This document shows positions 56,738 to 64,000 of a stretch of DNA of 64,000 bases, piece after piece. The stretch is from assembly GCF_963662805.1 (NCBI RefSeq), contig NZ_OY759856.1, positions 62,001 through 126,000 of the forward strand, in the 5' to 3' direction. The first letter of the stretch is position 1. The number at the start of each line of letters is the position of its first letter. Origin of the DNA: an uncultured Cohaesibacter sp. (GTDB taxonomy: Bacteria > Pseudomonadota > Alphaproteobacteria > Rhizobiales > Cohaesibacteraceae). A model generated the notes under the pieces. The model was not told where the DNA came from. It saw only the letters and a list, made by a program, of their open reading frames with translations, and did no database searches. The position numbers and the translations under genes were made by a program.

Positions 56738-58012
56738 TTATTTGAAGAGGTAAGGCAACGTGGTCGAGACCGCTGGCACCATGGTAATGAACAGCAGCGC
56801 CGCAATCAGCGCCAACAGATAGGGCGTTGTCGCCTTCATCACCTTCTCAAGTGGCACCTTGGTTATGGCACTGGCCACGAACAGGTCGAGCCCAACAGGC
56901 GGCGTGATGCAGCCGATAGCAAGGTTCACGACCATGACCACGCCAAAGTGGATCGGATCAATGCCCATGCTCATGGCGACCGGCAGAAAGATCGGCGTTA
57001 GGATGACAACCGCAGCCGAAGCATTGACGAGTGTCCCCAGAACCAGCAGCAACACGTTCATGATCAGCAGGAAGAAGATCGGCGACGTTGTCACATGGGT
57101 CACCGCTTCCCCGACCATGTGCGGGATCTGCAGGTTGGTCATCAGCCAGCCAAAGACGCGGGCCGCACCGACGAGGAACATGATCAGGGTCGTGCCGATC
57201 ACGGCCTTGAAGATGATCTGCGGGAAGTCTTTGATCTTCAGCTCGCGATAGATGAACACGCCGACGACGATACCATAGACGGCAGCAACCGCTGCGGCTT
57301 CGGTCGGGGTGAAGATCCCGCTATAGATGCCGCCGATGATGATGACCGGCGTCATCAGCGCCCAAAAGGCATCCTTGACGGCCTTGCCGAGACGAACACA
57401 GGAGAAGGACCCATCGGGCGGGATCTGGTTCTTTTTGGCAAGATACCAGCCCATGCCGCACATCACGCCGCCCATGACCAATCCGGGCACAACACCAGCC
57501 ATGAACAGATCACCGATGGAGACGTTGGCGATGACCCCATAGACCACGAAGGTGATCGAAGGAGGGATCACAATACCGACAGTTCCGGCGGCTGCAACGA
57601 TGCCGGTGGCCATTTCGCGCTTATAGCCCTTCCGCTCCATCTCGTTGACCATCGTCGAGCCGATGGCCGCCGTGGTGGCGGCAGAAGAGCCGGAAATAGC
57701 TGCAAAGAACATCCCGGCCACTGCAACGGCCTGCGACAGACCACCCGTGAAGGAGCCAACCATGGCCTGCGCTACGTTGACGAGGCGCGATGTCACGCCC
57801 CCTGCCGACATGAAGGCACCGGCCAGCATGAAGAAGGGCACCGCCATGAAGGAGAAGGAGTCAATCCCTGCAAAAAGGTTGTTGGTGATCAGAACCTGCG
57901 GCAAGTCCATATACCAGACCAGCACGAAGGAGACCGACAGAGTGAGCGCATAGGCAACAGGAACTCCGATCAGAGCCAGCACCACAAAACCGAGAATAAG
58001 TGCAATTTCCAT
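56738..58012 (-). CDS. TRAP transporter large permease (DctM type)
   Basis: 424 residues with about twelve helices: GIDSFSFMAVPFFMLAGAFMSAGGVTSRLVNVAQ, AAISGSSAATTAAIGSTMVNEMERKGYKREMATGIVAAAGTVGIVIPPSITFVVYG, GIFTPTEAAAVAAVYGIVVG and GCITPPVGLDLFVASAITKVPLEKV. GGGGGATATC precedes the ATG. Close to the large permease at 30028-31299 in its C-terminal block. It is the last gene of a P-Q-M operon that has an exact sigma-54 promoter, next to DctB/DctD-like regulators, so C4-dicarboxylates such as succinate, malate or fumarate are the likely substrates. Confidence 0.93.
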   Translation of the reverse strand: MEIALILGFVVLALIGVPVAYALTLSVSFVLVWYMDLPQVLITNNLFAGIDSFSFMAVPFFMLAGAFMSAGGVTSRLVNVAQAMVGSFTGGLSQAVAVAGMFFAAISGSSAATTAAIGSTMVNEMERKGYKREMATGIVAAAGTVGIVIPPSITFVVYGVIANVSIGDLFMAGVVPGLVMGGVMCGMGWYLAKKNQIPPDGSFSCVRLGKAVKDAFWALMTPVIIIGGIYSGIFTPTEAAAVAAVYGIVVGVFIYRELKIKDFPQIIFKAVIGTTLIMFLVGAARVFGWLMTNLQIPHMVGEAVTHVTTSPIFFLLIMNVLLLVLGTLVNASAAVVILTPIFLPVAMSMGIDPIHFGVVMVVNLAIGCITPPVGLDLFVASAITKVPLEKVMKATTPYLLALIAALLFITMVPAVSTTLPYLFK

Positions 58013-58024
58013 GATGATATCCCC

Positions 58025-58531
58025 CTACTCTGCCTTGATCGCAGCGTCGTCATCCGGACCGTTGATCAGGGTGCGGAAGATCTTGATGGTGTCCTTGACG
58101 TGATACATCAGCATCAGTACGCCGGAGACCGGCATGATCACATAGACATAGCTCATCGAGATGTTGAGGCCGGGCGACGTCTGGAAAGTCATGGTCTCCG
58201 TCATTTTCCAGCCCTGAACGATCAGGAGCAGGATGAAGACATAGCCACAGGCATTGATGAAGAGATTGAGCAGGAAGCCAGGTTTGGTTCCGTTCAACAA
58301 CCGAGGCAGAAGTTCCACGGCCAGATGACCATCCTCACCCATGATGAGGGCCGACCCGAGAAACACGACCCAGACGAACAGGAAGCGTGCCAGTTCCTCT
58401 GACCATTCGAACGAGAAACCGAAGATGTAGCGCGTAATCACCTGCATGAAAATGATCACCAGCATGACGATCATCGCGGCGACAGAAATGCCATACAGGA
58501 ATTTGCGCAAGAGTTTGAAAATACTGTCCAT
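58025..58531 (-). CDS. TRAP transporter small permease (DctQ type)
   Basis: 168 residues and four helices, with FEWSEELARFLFVWVVFLGSALIMGEDGHLAVELL as the DctQ core (about residues 40-75). AAAGG precedes the ATG. It is separated from the binding protein gene by 252 bases rich in small palindromes, and from the large permease by 12 bases. Confidence 0.9.
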   Translation of the reverse strand: MDSIFKLLRKFLYGISVAAMIVMLVIIFMQVITRYIFGFSFEWSEELARFLFVWVVFLGSALIMGEDGHLAVELLPRLLNGTKPGFLLNLFINACGYVFILLLIVQGWKMTETMTFQTSPGLNISMSYVYVIMPVSGVLMLMYHVKDTIKIFRTLINGPDDDAAIKAE

Positions 58532-58704
58532 TTTTTAAACCTTTGGAAGGCTGACCCATCGCCGCTGCAGTCAGGACTTGCATGCGCGGGGGAAGAGCCG
58601 AAAAGCGCCAGTAAGCATCAGTGAGCATCAGTCGACATCAAGGGCAGTCGAGCCCGTTGATGGCCTCCCAACCGGCGTTGCTGCCTTGTGGGGAGGAGCA
58701 GATC

Positions 58705-58768
58705 ACACCCCGGGGACACCCCGGGGCATGGACTTGAAGTGGAGGCTTGAGGCAGACATGTGTCTGCC
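58705..58768 (-). repeat. tandem repeat and perfect palindrome between dctP and dctQ
   Basis: ACACCCCGGGG is repeated twice in tandem (58705-58715 and 58716-58726), each with a CCCCGGGG palindrome, and GGCAGACATGTGTCTGCC at 58751-58768 is a perfect 18-base palindrome, 15 bases after the dctP stop on the minus strand. There is no T run after it. Nearby, GCATCAGT-like units recur at 58614-58635. The stem probably stabilises the dctP message or partly stops transcription into dctQM. Confidence 0.6.
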
Positions 58769-58783
58769 CCACTCATGACGTTG

Positions 58784-59764
58784 CTATTTGGTGCTCAGAG
58801 CCTTGATCTTGTCGATGTTGTCCTGACCGACGGTTTCGGCAAACATTTCATAGACAGGAGCAGTGGCTTCCTTGAATTTGGAACGATCAACATCGATGAC
58901 TTCCATTTTGCCGGTTGCCTCGATTTCTTTCCAATATTCGTTGTCTTCTTCTTCGGACACCTGACGCTGCCAGGCGATGGCTTCCTTGGCGGCGTCCTCG
59001 ATGATGGCTTTCTGCTCGTCATTGAGTTTGCCCCAGCTGATCATGGAAATCAGCATCGGTTCCGGAGAATAGGCGTGAGCGGTCTTGGAGCCATATTTCT
59101 GGACTTCATAGAAGCGTTTGGTGAAGATGTGCGCGGAAGGGTTTTCCTGACCGTCCACCGTACCCTGCTGCATGGCGGAATAAAGCTCGCTGAAGGCCAT
59201 CGGGGTAGGAGACGCGCCAAGAGATTTCATCATTTCGACGAAAATCTTGTTGGTCATCACGCGGATCTTCATGTCGGCCATATCGTCGGGCGTTTTCACC
59301 GGACGAACATCGTTGGTCAGGTGACGGATGCCGTTTTCCATGTAGCCAAGCAGCTTGAGGCCACGGCCTTCAAGGGATTTACCCAGTTCCATACCAACAG
59401 AGTCGAGAGACTTGTAGGCGTGTTCGCGGTCATCGAACAGGAACGGCATGTCGAAGATGGAAATCTGCGGCTGGAACTGTCCCAGCACTGCGGTGCCGAC
59501 CAGAGCCATGTCAACAGCACCGAAGACCATGCCTTCGATGAGATCTTTCTGACCACCAAGCTGGGAGCTCGGGAAGACTTTCACTTCGATGGAGCCATTA
59601 CTCTTTTCACCAACCAGTTTGGCAAAATAGTCGGCGCCCTTGCCGTACGGATGTTCGGGAACGGCAATGTGGCCAAGCTTGAGAGTGACATCGGCAGCAA
59701 AGGTGGGTGCTGCAAGGGACAGTGCCATGAGGCCTGCACCAAGAATGCTTGCAAAACGGATCAT
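58784..59764 (-). CDS. dctP: TRAP transporter substrate-binding protein (DctP type)
   Basis: 326 residues from the ATG at 59764, with GGGAGG eight bases before it; a TTG one codon earlier is also in frame. Signal peptide IRFASILGAGLMALSLAAPTFAA. The mature protein has KLGHIAVPEHPYGKGADYFAKLV, MKIRVMTNKIFVEM with the carboxylate Arg, and AFSELYSAMQQGTVDGQENP, the DctP hallmark. The sigma-54 promoter 160 bases upstream and the neighbouring DctBD-like pair point to a C4-dicarboxylate system, though the ligand is inferred from context. Confidence 0.9.
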   Translation of the reverse strand: MIRFASILGAGLMALSLAAPTFAADVTLKLGHIAVPEHPYGKGADYFAKLVGEKSNGSIEVKVFPSSQLGGQKDLIEGMVFGAVDMALVGTAVLGQFQPQISIFDMPFLFDDREHAYKSLDSVGMELGKSLEGRGLKLLGYMENGIRHLTNDVRPVKTPDDMADMKIRVMTNKIFVEMMKSLGASPTPMAFSELYSAMQQGTVDGQENPSAHIFTKRFYEVQKYGSKTAHAYSPEPMLISMISWGKLNDEQKAIIEDAAKEAIAWQRQVSEEEDNEYWKEIEATGKMEVIDVDRSKFKEATAPVYEMFAETVGQDNIDKIKALSTK

Positions 59765-60329
59765 CAAATTTCCTCCCTGTCTTGCAGTTGATAGCTATGC
59801 TCAAGACATCAATCCGATCCGGTCATACTCCTATAACGGACCAGACGGCACTGATGCCGGTCAATCGCCGCCGTTTCGGCGCCCCGCCCACAACGACGGC
59901 TTTGCGATTACACCGACATGGATAGCAAGCCCTGTGCCAAATGCGGCATAAATGCGGCAACGTGCACCCTCATCGTGACCATCACAGACAGAAAAACGGC
60001 TCCGAGTGAGAAATATAAATAGTTGAAATAAATAAACTAATCGAAATTCCTTTAGCCGTAGAATTGCAATTTATCCGCCGAATTTCGCACGAGTAAAAGG
60101 CTCAAAAAGATCCCCGGATGCTTGGCCATTGCCAGCGCTGTCATCCGATCCTCGCTCCCACTGTGCGCTTCTCCAGACGACTGCCAAATGGAGTTGTCAC
60201 AAAATCCGCACACTTGTCTTTTCCTTCCCTGCGGGCAGAGCATCAAGACAGCCGTCAGGAAATCATCCCAATGGTAATCCTTACTATCATGCTTTATGAT
60301 TGCGCCGGACTTGGGAGAAGGATCAAACC
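59765..60329. promoter_or_regulatory. intergenic region between the TRAP operon and dctD-like gene
   Basis: 565 bases with no supported gene. It holds the sigma-54 promoter at 59924-59939 and, just upstream of it (about 59939-59961), the direct repeat AAATGCGGCATAAATGCGGCAA (split here as AAATGCGGCAT and AAATGCGGCAA), a possible activator site. From about 60005 to 60090 the DNA is AT-rich and could hold the promoter of the regulator gene. Confidence 0.45.
59924..59939 (-). promoter_or_regulatory. sigma-54 promoter of the TRAP operon
   Basis: On the minus strand TGGCAC (59939-59934), five bases AGGGC, then TTGCT (59928-59924). This is an exact match to the -24/-12 consensus TGGCAC-N5-TTGCW, oriented toward dctP and 160 bases before its start codon. 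Confidence 0.85.
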
Positions 60330-61694
60330 GTGGATCAAATCGAGATTTCGATCATCTACATCGAAGATGACAAGAGCGTCCAATTTGCTTATCGGCAATC
60401 CATGGAGCTGGCCGGATACAAGGTAATCGCCACCGACAATGCCGAAGAGGGTCTCAAACGGCTAAAACTCCACCCCGCCTCCATCATATTGACCGACGTC
60501 CGCCTCCCCGGCATGTCCGGCATCGAGCTGATGCGCAAGGTTCAGCAGATCGACAGCCAGATTCCCGTCATCCTGATCACCGGACATGGCGATGTCGAAA
60601 TGGCGGTCGGTGCCATCAAGGAAGGCGCCTACAATTTCATCGAGAAACCCTGCAACACCCAGCGATTGATGGAACTGCTGGACGGTGCCATCGGACAGCG
60701 CAGACTGGTTCTCGAGCACAAGCAGCTGAAACTGGAAGAAAAGACCAAAAGCGGCCCGGTGATGATCGGCCACTCGAAACCCATGCAGCGCATCCGCGAA
60801 ATGATCCTCAACATTGCTGATACAAATGTTGATGTCCTGATCGAGGGAGAAACCGGCACGGGCAAGGAAGTCGTGGCCAACATGATCCACGCCTGGAGCG
60901 GTCGCCGCAAGGGCCATTTCGTGCCCCTCAACTGCGCCGCCTTCCCCGACACCCTGTTCGAGAGCGAGATGTTCGGCCATGAGGCGGGCACCTTCACCGG
61001 CGCCACCAGAAAACGCATTGGCAAGATCGAACATGCCCACCAGGGAACGCTGTTTCTCGACGAAATCGAGAGCATGCCCCTCGATATTCAGGCGAAATTC
61101 CTGCGCGTCTTGCAGGAGCGCAGCGTCGAGCGTCTAGGTGAGAACAAGATCATTCCGGTAGACTGCCGCGTCGTTGCCGCCACCAAGGAAGATCTGCTCG
61201 AAATGAGCAAGCGCAAGGAGTTCCGCTCGGACCTCTACTACCGACTCAATGTGGTAACGATCAACATCCCCCCCTTGCGGGAGCGACGCGAGGATATCCC
61301 TGAACTGTTCTATCATTTCGCCTTCCAGGCCACCCAGCATTATCAGCGCCCGATGCCCGAGCTGAAGCCAGAGTTGATTGTCTGGCTGCAATCCCAATCC
61401 TGGCCCGGCAATGTGCGTGAATTGAAGCATGTGACCGAGCGCTATGTGCTCGGACTTCTGACGCCGGACTTTGAAGAATACGCCCTTTCCGAAGACAATC
61501 GCATGAGCCTCACCGAAACGCTTGATTCCTTCGAGAAGCGACTGATCGAGGAAGCACTTGAGCGCAATGGTGGCCACGTCAGCTCCACCGCCGAGCAGCT
61601 GTTGCTGCCGCGCAAGACCCTTTATGACAAGCTCAATCGTCACGCGATCAAGCCGGACATCTATCGCACCGGGGCGCAATCATCCTCGGACTAG
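60330..61694 (+). CDS. dctD: sigma-54-dependent response regulator, DctD-like
   Basis: 454 residues from the GTG at 60330, with GAGAAGGA before it. Receiver domain (about 5-125: SIIYIEDDKSVQ, IILTDVRLPGMSGIE, ITGHGDVEMAV, FIEKPCN), an AAA+ sigma-54 interaction domain (about 145-380: GETGTGKEVVANMIH, FGHEAGTFTGATRKRIG, GTLFLDEIESMPLD, FRSDLYYRLNVV, WPGNVRELKHV) and a Fis-type helix-turn-helix (ALERNGGHVSSTAEQLLLPRKTLYDKLN). The sigma-54 contact loop is GTFTGA instead of the usual GAFTGA. It probably activates the adjacent TRAP operon with the DctB-like kinase that converges on it 27 bases away. Confidence 0.9.
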   Translation: MDQIEISIIYIEDDKSVQFAYRQSMELAGYKVIATDNAEEGLKRLKLHPASIILTDVRLPGMSGIELMRKVQQIDSQIPVILITGHGDVEMAVGAIKEGAYNFIEKPCNTQRLMELLDGAIGQRRLVLEHKQLKLEEKTKSGPVMIGHSKPMQRIREMILNIADTNVDVLIEGETGTGKEVVANMIHAWSGRRKGHFVPLNCAAFPDTLFESEMFGHEAGTFTGATRKRIGKIEHAHQGTLFLDEIESMPLDIQAKFLRVLQERSVERLGENKIIPVDCRVVAATKEDLLEMSKRKEFRSDLYYRLNVVTINIPPLRERREDIPELFYHFAFQATQHYQRPMPELKPELIVWLQSQSWPGNVRELKHVTERYVLGLLTPDFEEYALSEDNRMSLTETLDSFEKRLIEEALERNGGHVSSTAEQLLLPRKTLYDKLNRHAIKPDIYRTGAQSSSD

Positions 61695-61721
61695 CTCAGG
61701 CCATCCCGCATACCTCGTTGA

Positions 61722-63389
61722 TCAATTTGTCAGCTCGCGCCATTTCAGCACGAATTCCGCTCCACCATCGGGATGGTTCTGGGCCGAAATAGAGCCGCCG
61801 GAATTCTCGATAATGTCATTGACGATGGCGAGCCCCAGCCCGGTTCCGCGCTGCTTGGTCGAATAGAAGGGCTCAAATACCCGCGAGGGGTTGGTGAATC
61901 CGCAGCCGTTGTCATGCACGCGCACGACCACTTCGTCATCCTGACGCGAGATCGAGATCGTCAGGCATTTCCTGACCTGCCCGGCCATGGCATCGAGCGC
62001 ATTGGTGATGAGATTGCTGAAGATCTGTTCGAGACCAATCGCATTGCAGGGCACGTGCAGCTCGCTTTGAGACGGCTGGAAGTTCAGTTGAACATTCTGC
62101 TTCTTCAGCGTCAGCTGAAACAGCTTGATCGAGGCAATGGCGACGCTGACAACTTCTCCGTTGCCGCGCGGCACCCGATGGCGGCTGGCAAAACTCTTCA
62201 TTTGCGACATTTGCTGCGTCATCCGCTCGATATGGGACGAGATCAGCTCAAGATTGTCATCCGCTTCATCAAAGCGCTGCCGCTTCAACAGCAACCGCGT
62301 CGTGTCGAGCAGCATCTGGATCGCGGCGAGAGGCTGGTTGAACTCGTGCGCAACCTCCGTCGCCATCTGGCCGATAGCCGCGAGCTTGCTGTTCTCCACC
62401 ACCTGATTTCTCAGCTTTTGAATGCTCCGGTTGATCCGGTTCCTGAAGCTGCGATAGGAGAAAATGAGGATCAGATAGATCAGCAGGCTGATCAGCACAA
62501 CGAGGCACAAGGCAATGTAGATCGGCCGCGTGCTCTTCAGCGACAGAATGGTCCAGCTATACTCAACGATCCTTTCCTCAATCGACAGCGTTGCTGGCAG
62601 CAGACATCCGAAGAACAGATCCTTGTAGAAGGTGGCGTCTCCGATCTCATAACATTTCACGAGCGAGCGTTCGTCGTCGGCCTCCTGCTCATAGGGCGCT
62701 CGGGATATCTCAAAGGATGAGGGCCGCGTAACTCCATTTTCCTCACCCAGAATCTTGTATTTCCATTGCCGGTTGGAACTCAGGAACACCACGTCATTGA
62801 CGTCATAGACGAGGACGTCATCAGGACCGGAGCGCCAGACCTGCTCGAGCTCGGAGAGATGGATCTCGATGGTCACGACACCAACGATGTCCTCGTCGTC
62901 CTTGAGGCCATAGGCGATGAAGAAGCCCGGCTTGGAGGACGTCGTGCCCGCACCATAATATTGCCCGAGCCGCCCGGCCATCGCCCCATCGAAATAGGGC
63001 TGAAAGCCGAAATTCTCGCCGATGTAGCTTTCCTCCGTGTGCCAGTTGCTCGAAGCGACGGTGTTGCCCGCCTTGTCGAGCACATAGATCGTGGAAACAT
63101 TAGTGGCATATTTCGTGCGCTGCAGAAAATAGCCGCTCTCCTCCGCGTCCAGTTCACCGTGAAGGATCTGCACGAGCTTGTCGTTTTGCGACAGGATGAA
63201 AGGCAAAAACTTGTAGCGGGAAATCTCGGTTTCCAGACTGGAGCGATACATGTTGAGCAACAGTTCACTGGAATAAAGCGAGTTCTTCATCTCCCCATAG
63301 AAGGGAATCGCGACAACGGTCAGGATCGACAGGATGATCGCGGCGTGGACCATCTTGATCTTGAGGCTCGACAAAACTCCTTCAAACAT
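61722..63389 (-). CDS. dctB: C4-dicarboxylate sensor histidine kinase, DctB-like
   Basis: 555 residues from the ATG at 63389; a TTG at 63500 would add a basic tail of 37 residues. A helix (KIKMVHAAIILSILTVVAIPFYG), a periplasmic tandem-PAS/Cache sensor of about 260 residues with KLVQILHG and RTKYATNVSTIYVLDKAGNTVASSNW, a second helix (IYIALCLVVLISLLIYLILIFSY), and a DctB-type kinase core: LAAIGQMATEVAHEFNQPLAAIQML, SNLITNALDAM and GTGLGLAIVNDIIENSGG. The EFNQPL form of the H box is characteristic of DctB. dctB and dctD usually form one operon; here they converge tail to tail without a terminator between them. Confidence 0.9.
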   Translation of the reverse strand: MFEGVLSSLKIKMVHAAIILSILTVVAIPFYGEMKNSLYSSELLLNMYRSSLETEISRYKFLPFILSQNDKLVQILHGELDAEESGYFLQRTKYATNVSTIYVLDKAGNTVASSNWHTEESYIGENFGFQPYFDGAMAGRLGQYYGAGTTSSKPGFFIAYGLKDDEDIVGVVTIEIHLSELEQVWRSGPDDVLVYDVNDVVFLSSNRQWKYKILGEENGVTRPSSFEISRAPYEQEADDERSLVKCYEIGDATFYKDLFFGCLLPATLSIEERIVEYSWTILSLKSTRPIYIALCLVVLISLLIYLILIFSYRSFRNRINRSIQKLRNQVVENSKLAAIGQMATEVAHEFNQPLAAIQMLLDTTRLLLKRQRFDEADDNLELISSHIERMTQQMSQMKSFASRHRVPRGNGEVVSVAIASIKLFQLTLKKQNVQLNFQPSQSELHVPCNAIGLEQIFSNLITNALDAMAGQVRKCLTISISRQDDEVVVRVHDNGCGFTNPSRVFEPFYSTKQRGTGLGLAIVNDIIENSGGSISAQNHPDGGAEFVLKWRELTN

Positions 63390-63748
63390 TGCGCTATCCC
63401 GCTGGCCTTTTCTTCGGAAGCCACTGAGGCGACTTGCCCGCCGGACCTGATCCTGCCAGACACCTTCTCCCCGCCCTGTCCTTTTGGACACAAGGCTCAA
63501 GGTACCTCAATTGGCACCGGACAGAAAGCCGGATGAAAGGCGGGCCGTTTCATGGCGCGCCCGCACACCCCGGTGACGTGGAAAAACGCTGAGTTATCGA
63601 TTGGGTGAACTTTACAATCGTCGGTGGTCGGGTCGATGCTAACACTCAGTGTAATGGAGCATCCCGCGGCCTTCTCCCCAGCTATCAGCAATACGCCCGG
63701 ATGCCCAAGCCGGACAGAGGTCCGGCAGAGAACCAGGTGAGAGTTGCA

Positions 63749-64000
63749 ATGAAACGATCCACGCTGAATATCATCCCCCTCCTGATGTGCATCAGCCTCT
63801 CCACCAGCGTGGCGACTGCCGCCGACAAGGTGAGATCAGCAGCTTCAGACCCGAACAGAATGCCACTTGCTGGCATGGTCTCGAAAACGAAGCATGACGG
63901 CCCAAAGACCGCCAAGAGCCTGAAGATCGGCGTCTGGAACAGCGCTGGCAACATCACCACCTACACCATCGGCAACAGTTGGAACGACTGGCTCCTGTGG
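63749..64000 (+). CDS. secreted protein, probable ABC transporter substrate-binding protein (N-terminal part)
   Basis: The first 84 codons of a gene cut by the window end. CAGGTGAGAG precedes the ATG at 63749. Signal peptide MKRSTLNIIPLLMCISLSTS then VATAAD, followed by a short linker (DKVRSAASDPNRMPLAGMVS) and LKIGVWNSAGNITTYTIGNS. The last part resembles the start of family 5 (peptide/opine-type) solute-binding proteins, but too little is visible to be sure. The intergenic stretch before it (63390-63748) holds no supported gene apart from the possible dctB extension. Confidence 0.55.
   Translation, partial: MKRSTLNIIPLLMCISLSTSVATAADKVRSAASDPNRMPLAGMVSKTKHDGPKTAKSLKIGVWNSAGNITTYTIGNSWNDWLLW

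Noticed and set aside
1..64000. CRISPR arrays, tRNA or rRNA genes, insertion sequences
   Set aside because: I saw no regularly spaced repeats, no cloverleaf-like sequence, no rRNA stretch and no transposase; a dedicated tRNA scan was not possible.

Overview
The window looks like a chromosomal segment of a free-living, probably marine or saline-adapted alphaproteobacterium, most likely of the Hyphomicrobiales/Rhodobacterales type. The PhyR-NepR-EcfG general stress response locus is known only from Alphaproteobacteria, HWE-family histidine kinases and DUF992/PRC-barrel exported proteins fit the same group, and four complete TRAP transporters plus a glucosylglycerol (compatible solute) operon suggest a marine, organic-acid-using life style. 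The genus cannot be fixed from the sequence alone. No rRNA, tRNA, CRISPR array, prophage or intact insertion sequence was seen.

Layout. 1-5262 (+): end of a BMP-family substrate-binding protein, a double ATPase and two permeases of a nucleoside-type ABC importer, then a CodA-like deaminase whose active site carries the Asp-to-Cys change associated with 5-methylcytosine deaminases. 5263-9445 (-): a response regulator with a cysteine-rich zinc-ribbon (TackOD1-like) middle and a degenerate GGDEF-like end, a membrane glycosyltransferase 2 and an HlyD/Alg44-like adaptor, together resembling an uncharacterised exopolysaccharide synthase. 9703-14216 (+): a phosphorelay encoded as separate parts (Cache-HAMP-PAS kinase, lone receiver, lone HPt, receiver-PAS protein). 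14217-17087 (+): a long leader with strong stem-loops, then a two-gene PQQ dehydrogenase (membrane subunit plus catalytic subunit). 17378-20928 (-): gpsA, a HAD phosphatase and ggpS, a complete glucosylglycerol route.

21428-27048: a divergent LysR regulator with a T-N11-A dyad, a DUF1445 (D-glutamate cyclase/hydro-lyase type) protein, a TRAP transporter and a DUF2848 protein, closed by a strong terminator; a small secreted protein follows on the other strand. 27655-33841 (-): gntR, a TRAP transporter and a large DUF3604 protein, with three related dyads upstream of gntR.

34288-45149: a stress island. PRC-barrel protein, HWE kinase with MscS channel, DUF883, DUF1469/holin-like, Dps, TspO, EcfG, NepR, PhyR, DUF1328, CsbD, a second HWE kinase, a PLDc_N protein and DUF992. 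Six sites fit the EcfG promoter pattern (GGAAC, 16-17 bases, then about CGTT), including a back-to-back pair between nepR and phyR.

45383-53100: eutBC (ethanolamine ammonia-lyase) below a DeoR-type regulator, and divergently a glycerol-3-phosphate-dehydrogenase-like flavoprotein, a second flavoprotein split by an in-frame TAG, and an FGGY kinase. 53618-59764: two convergent TRAP systems separated by a bidirectional terminator. 60330-63389: a DctD-like sigma-54 activator and a DctB-like kinase arranged tail to tail; an exact sigma-54 promoter lies upstream of the adjacent TRAP operon. The window ends inside a secreted protein, probably an ABC solute-binding protein.
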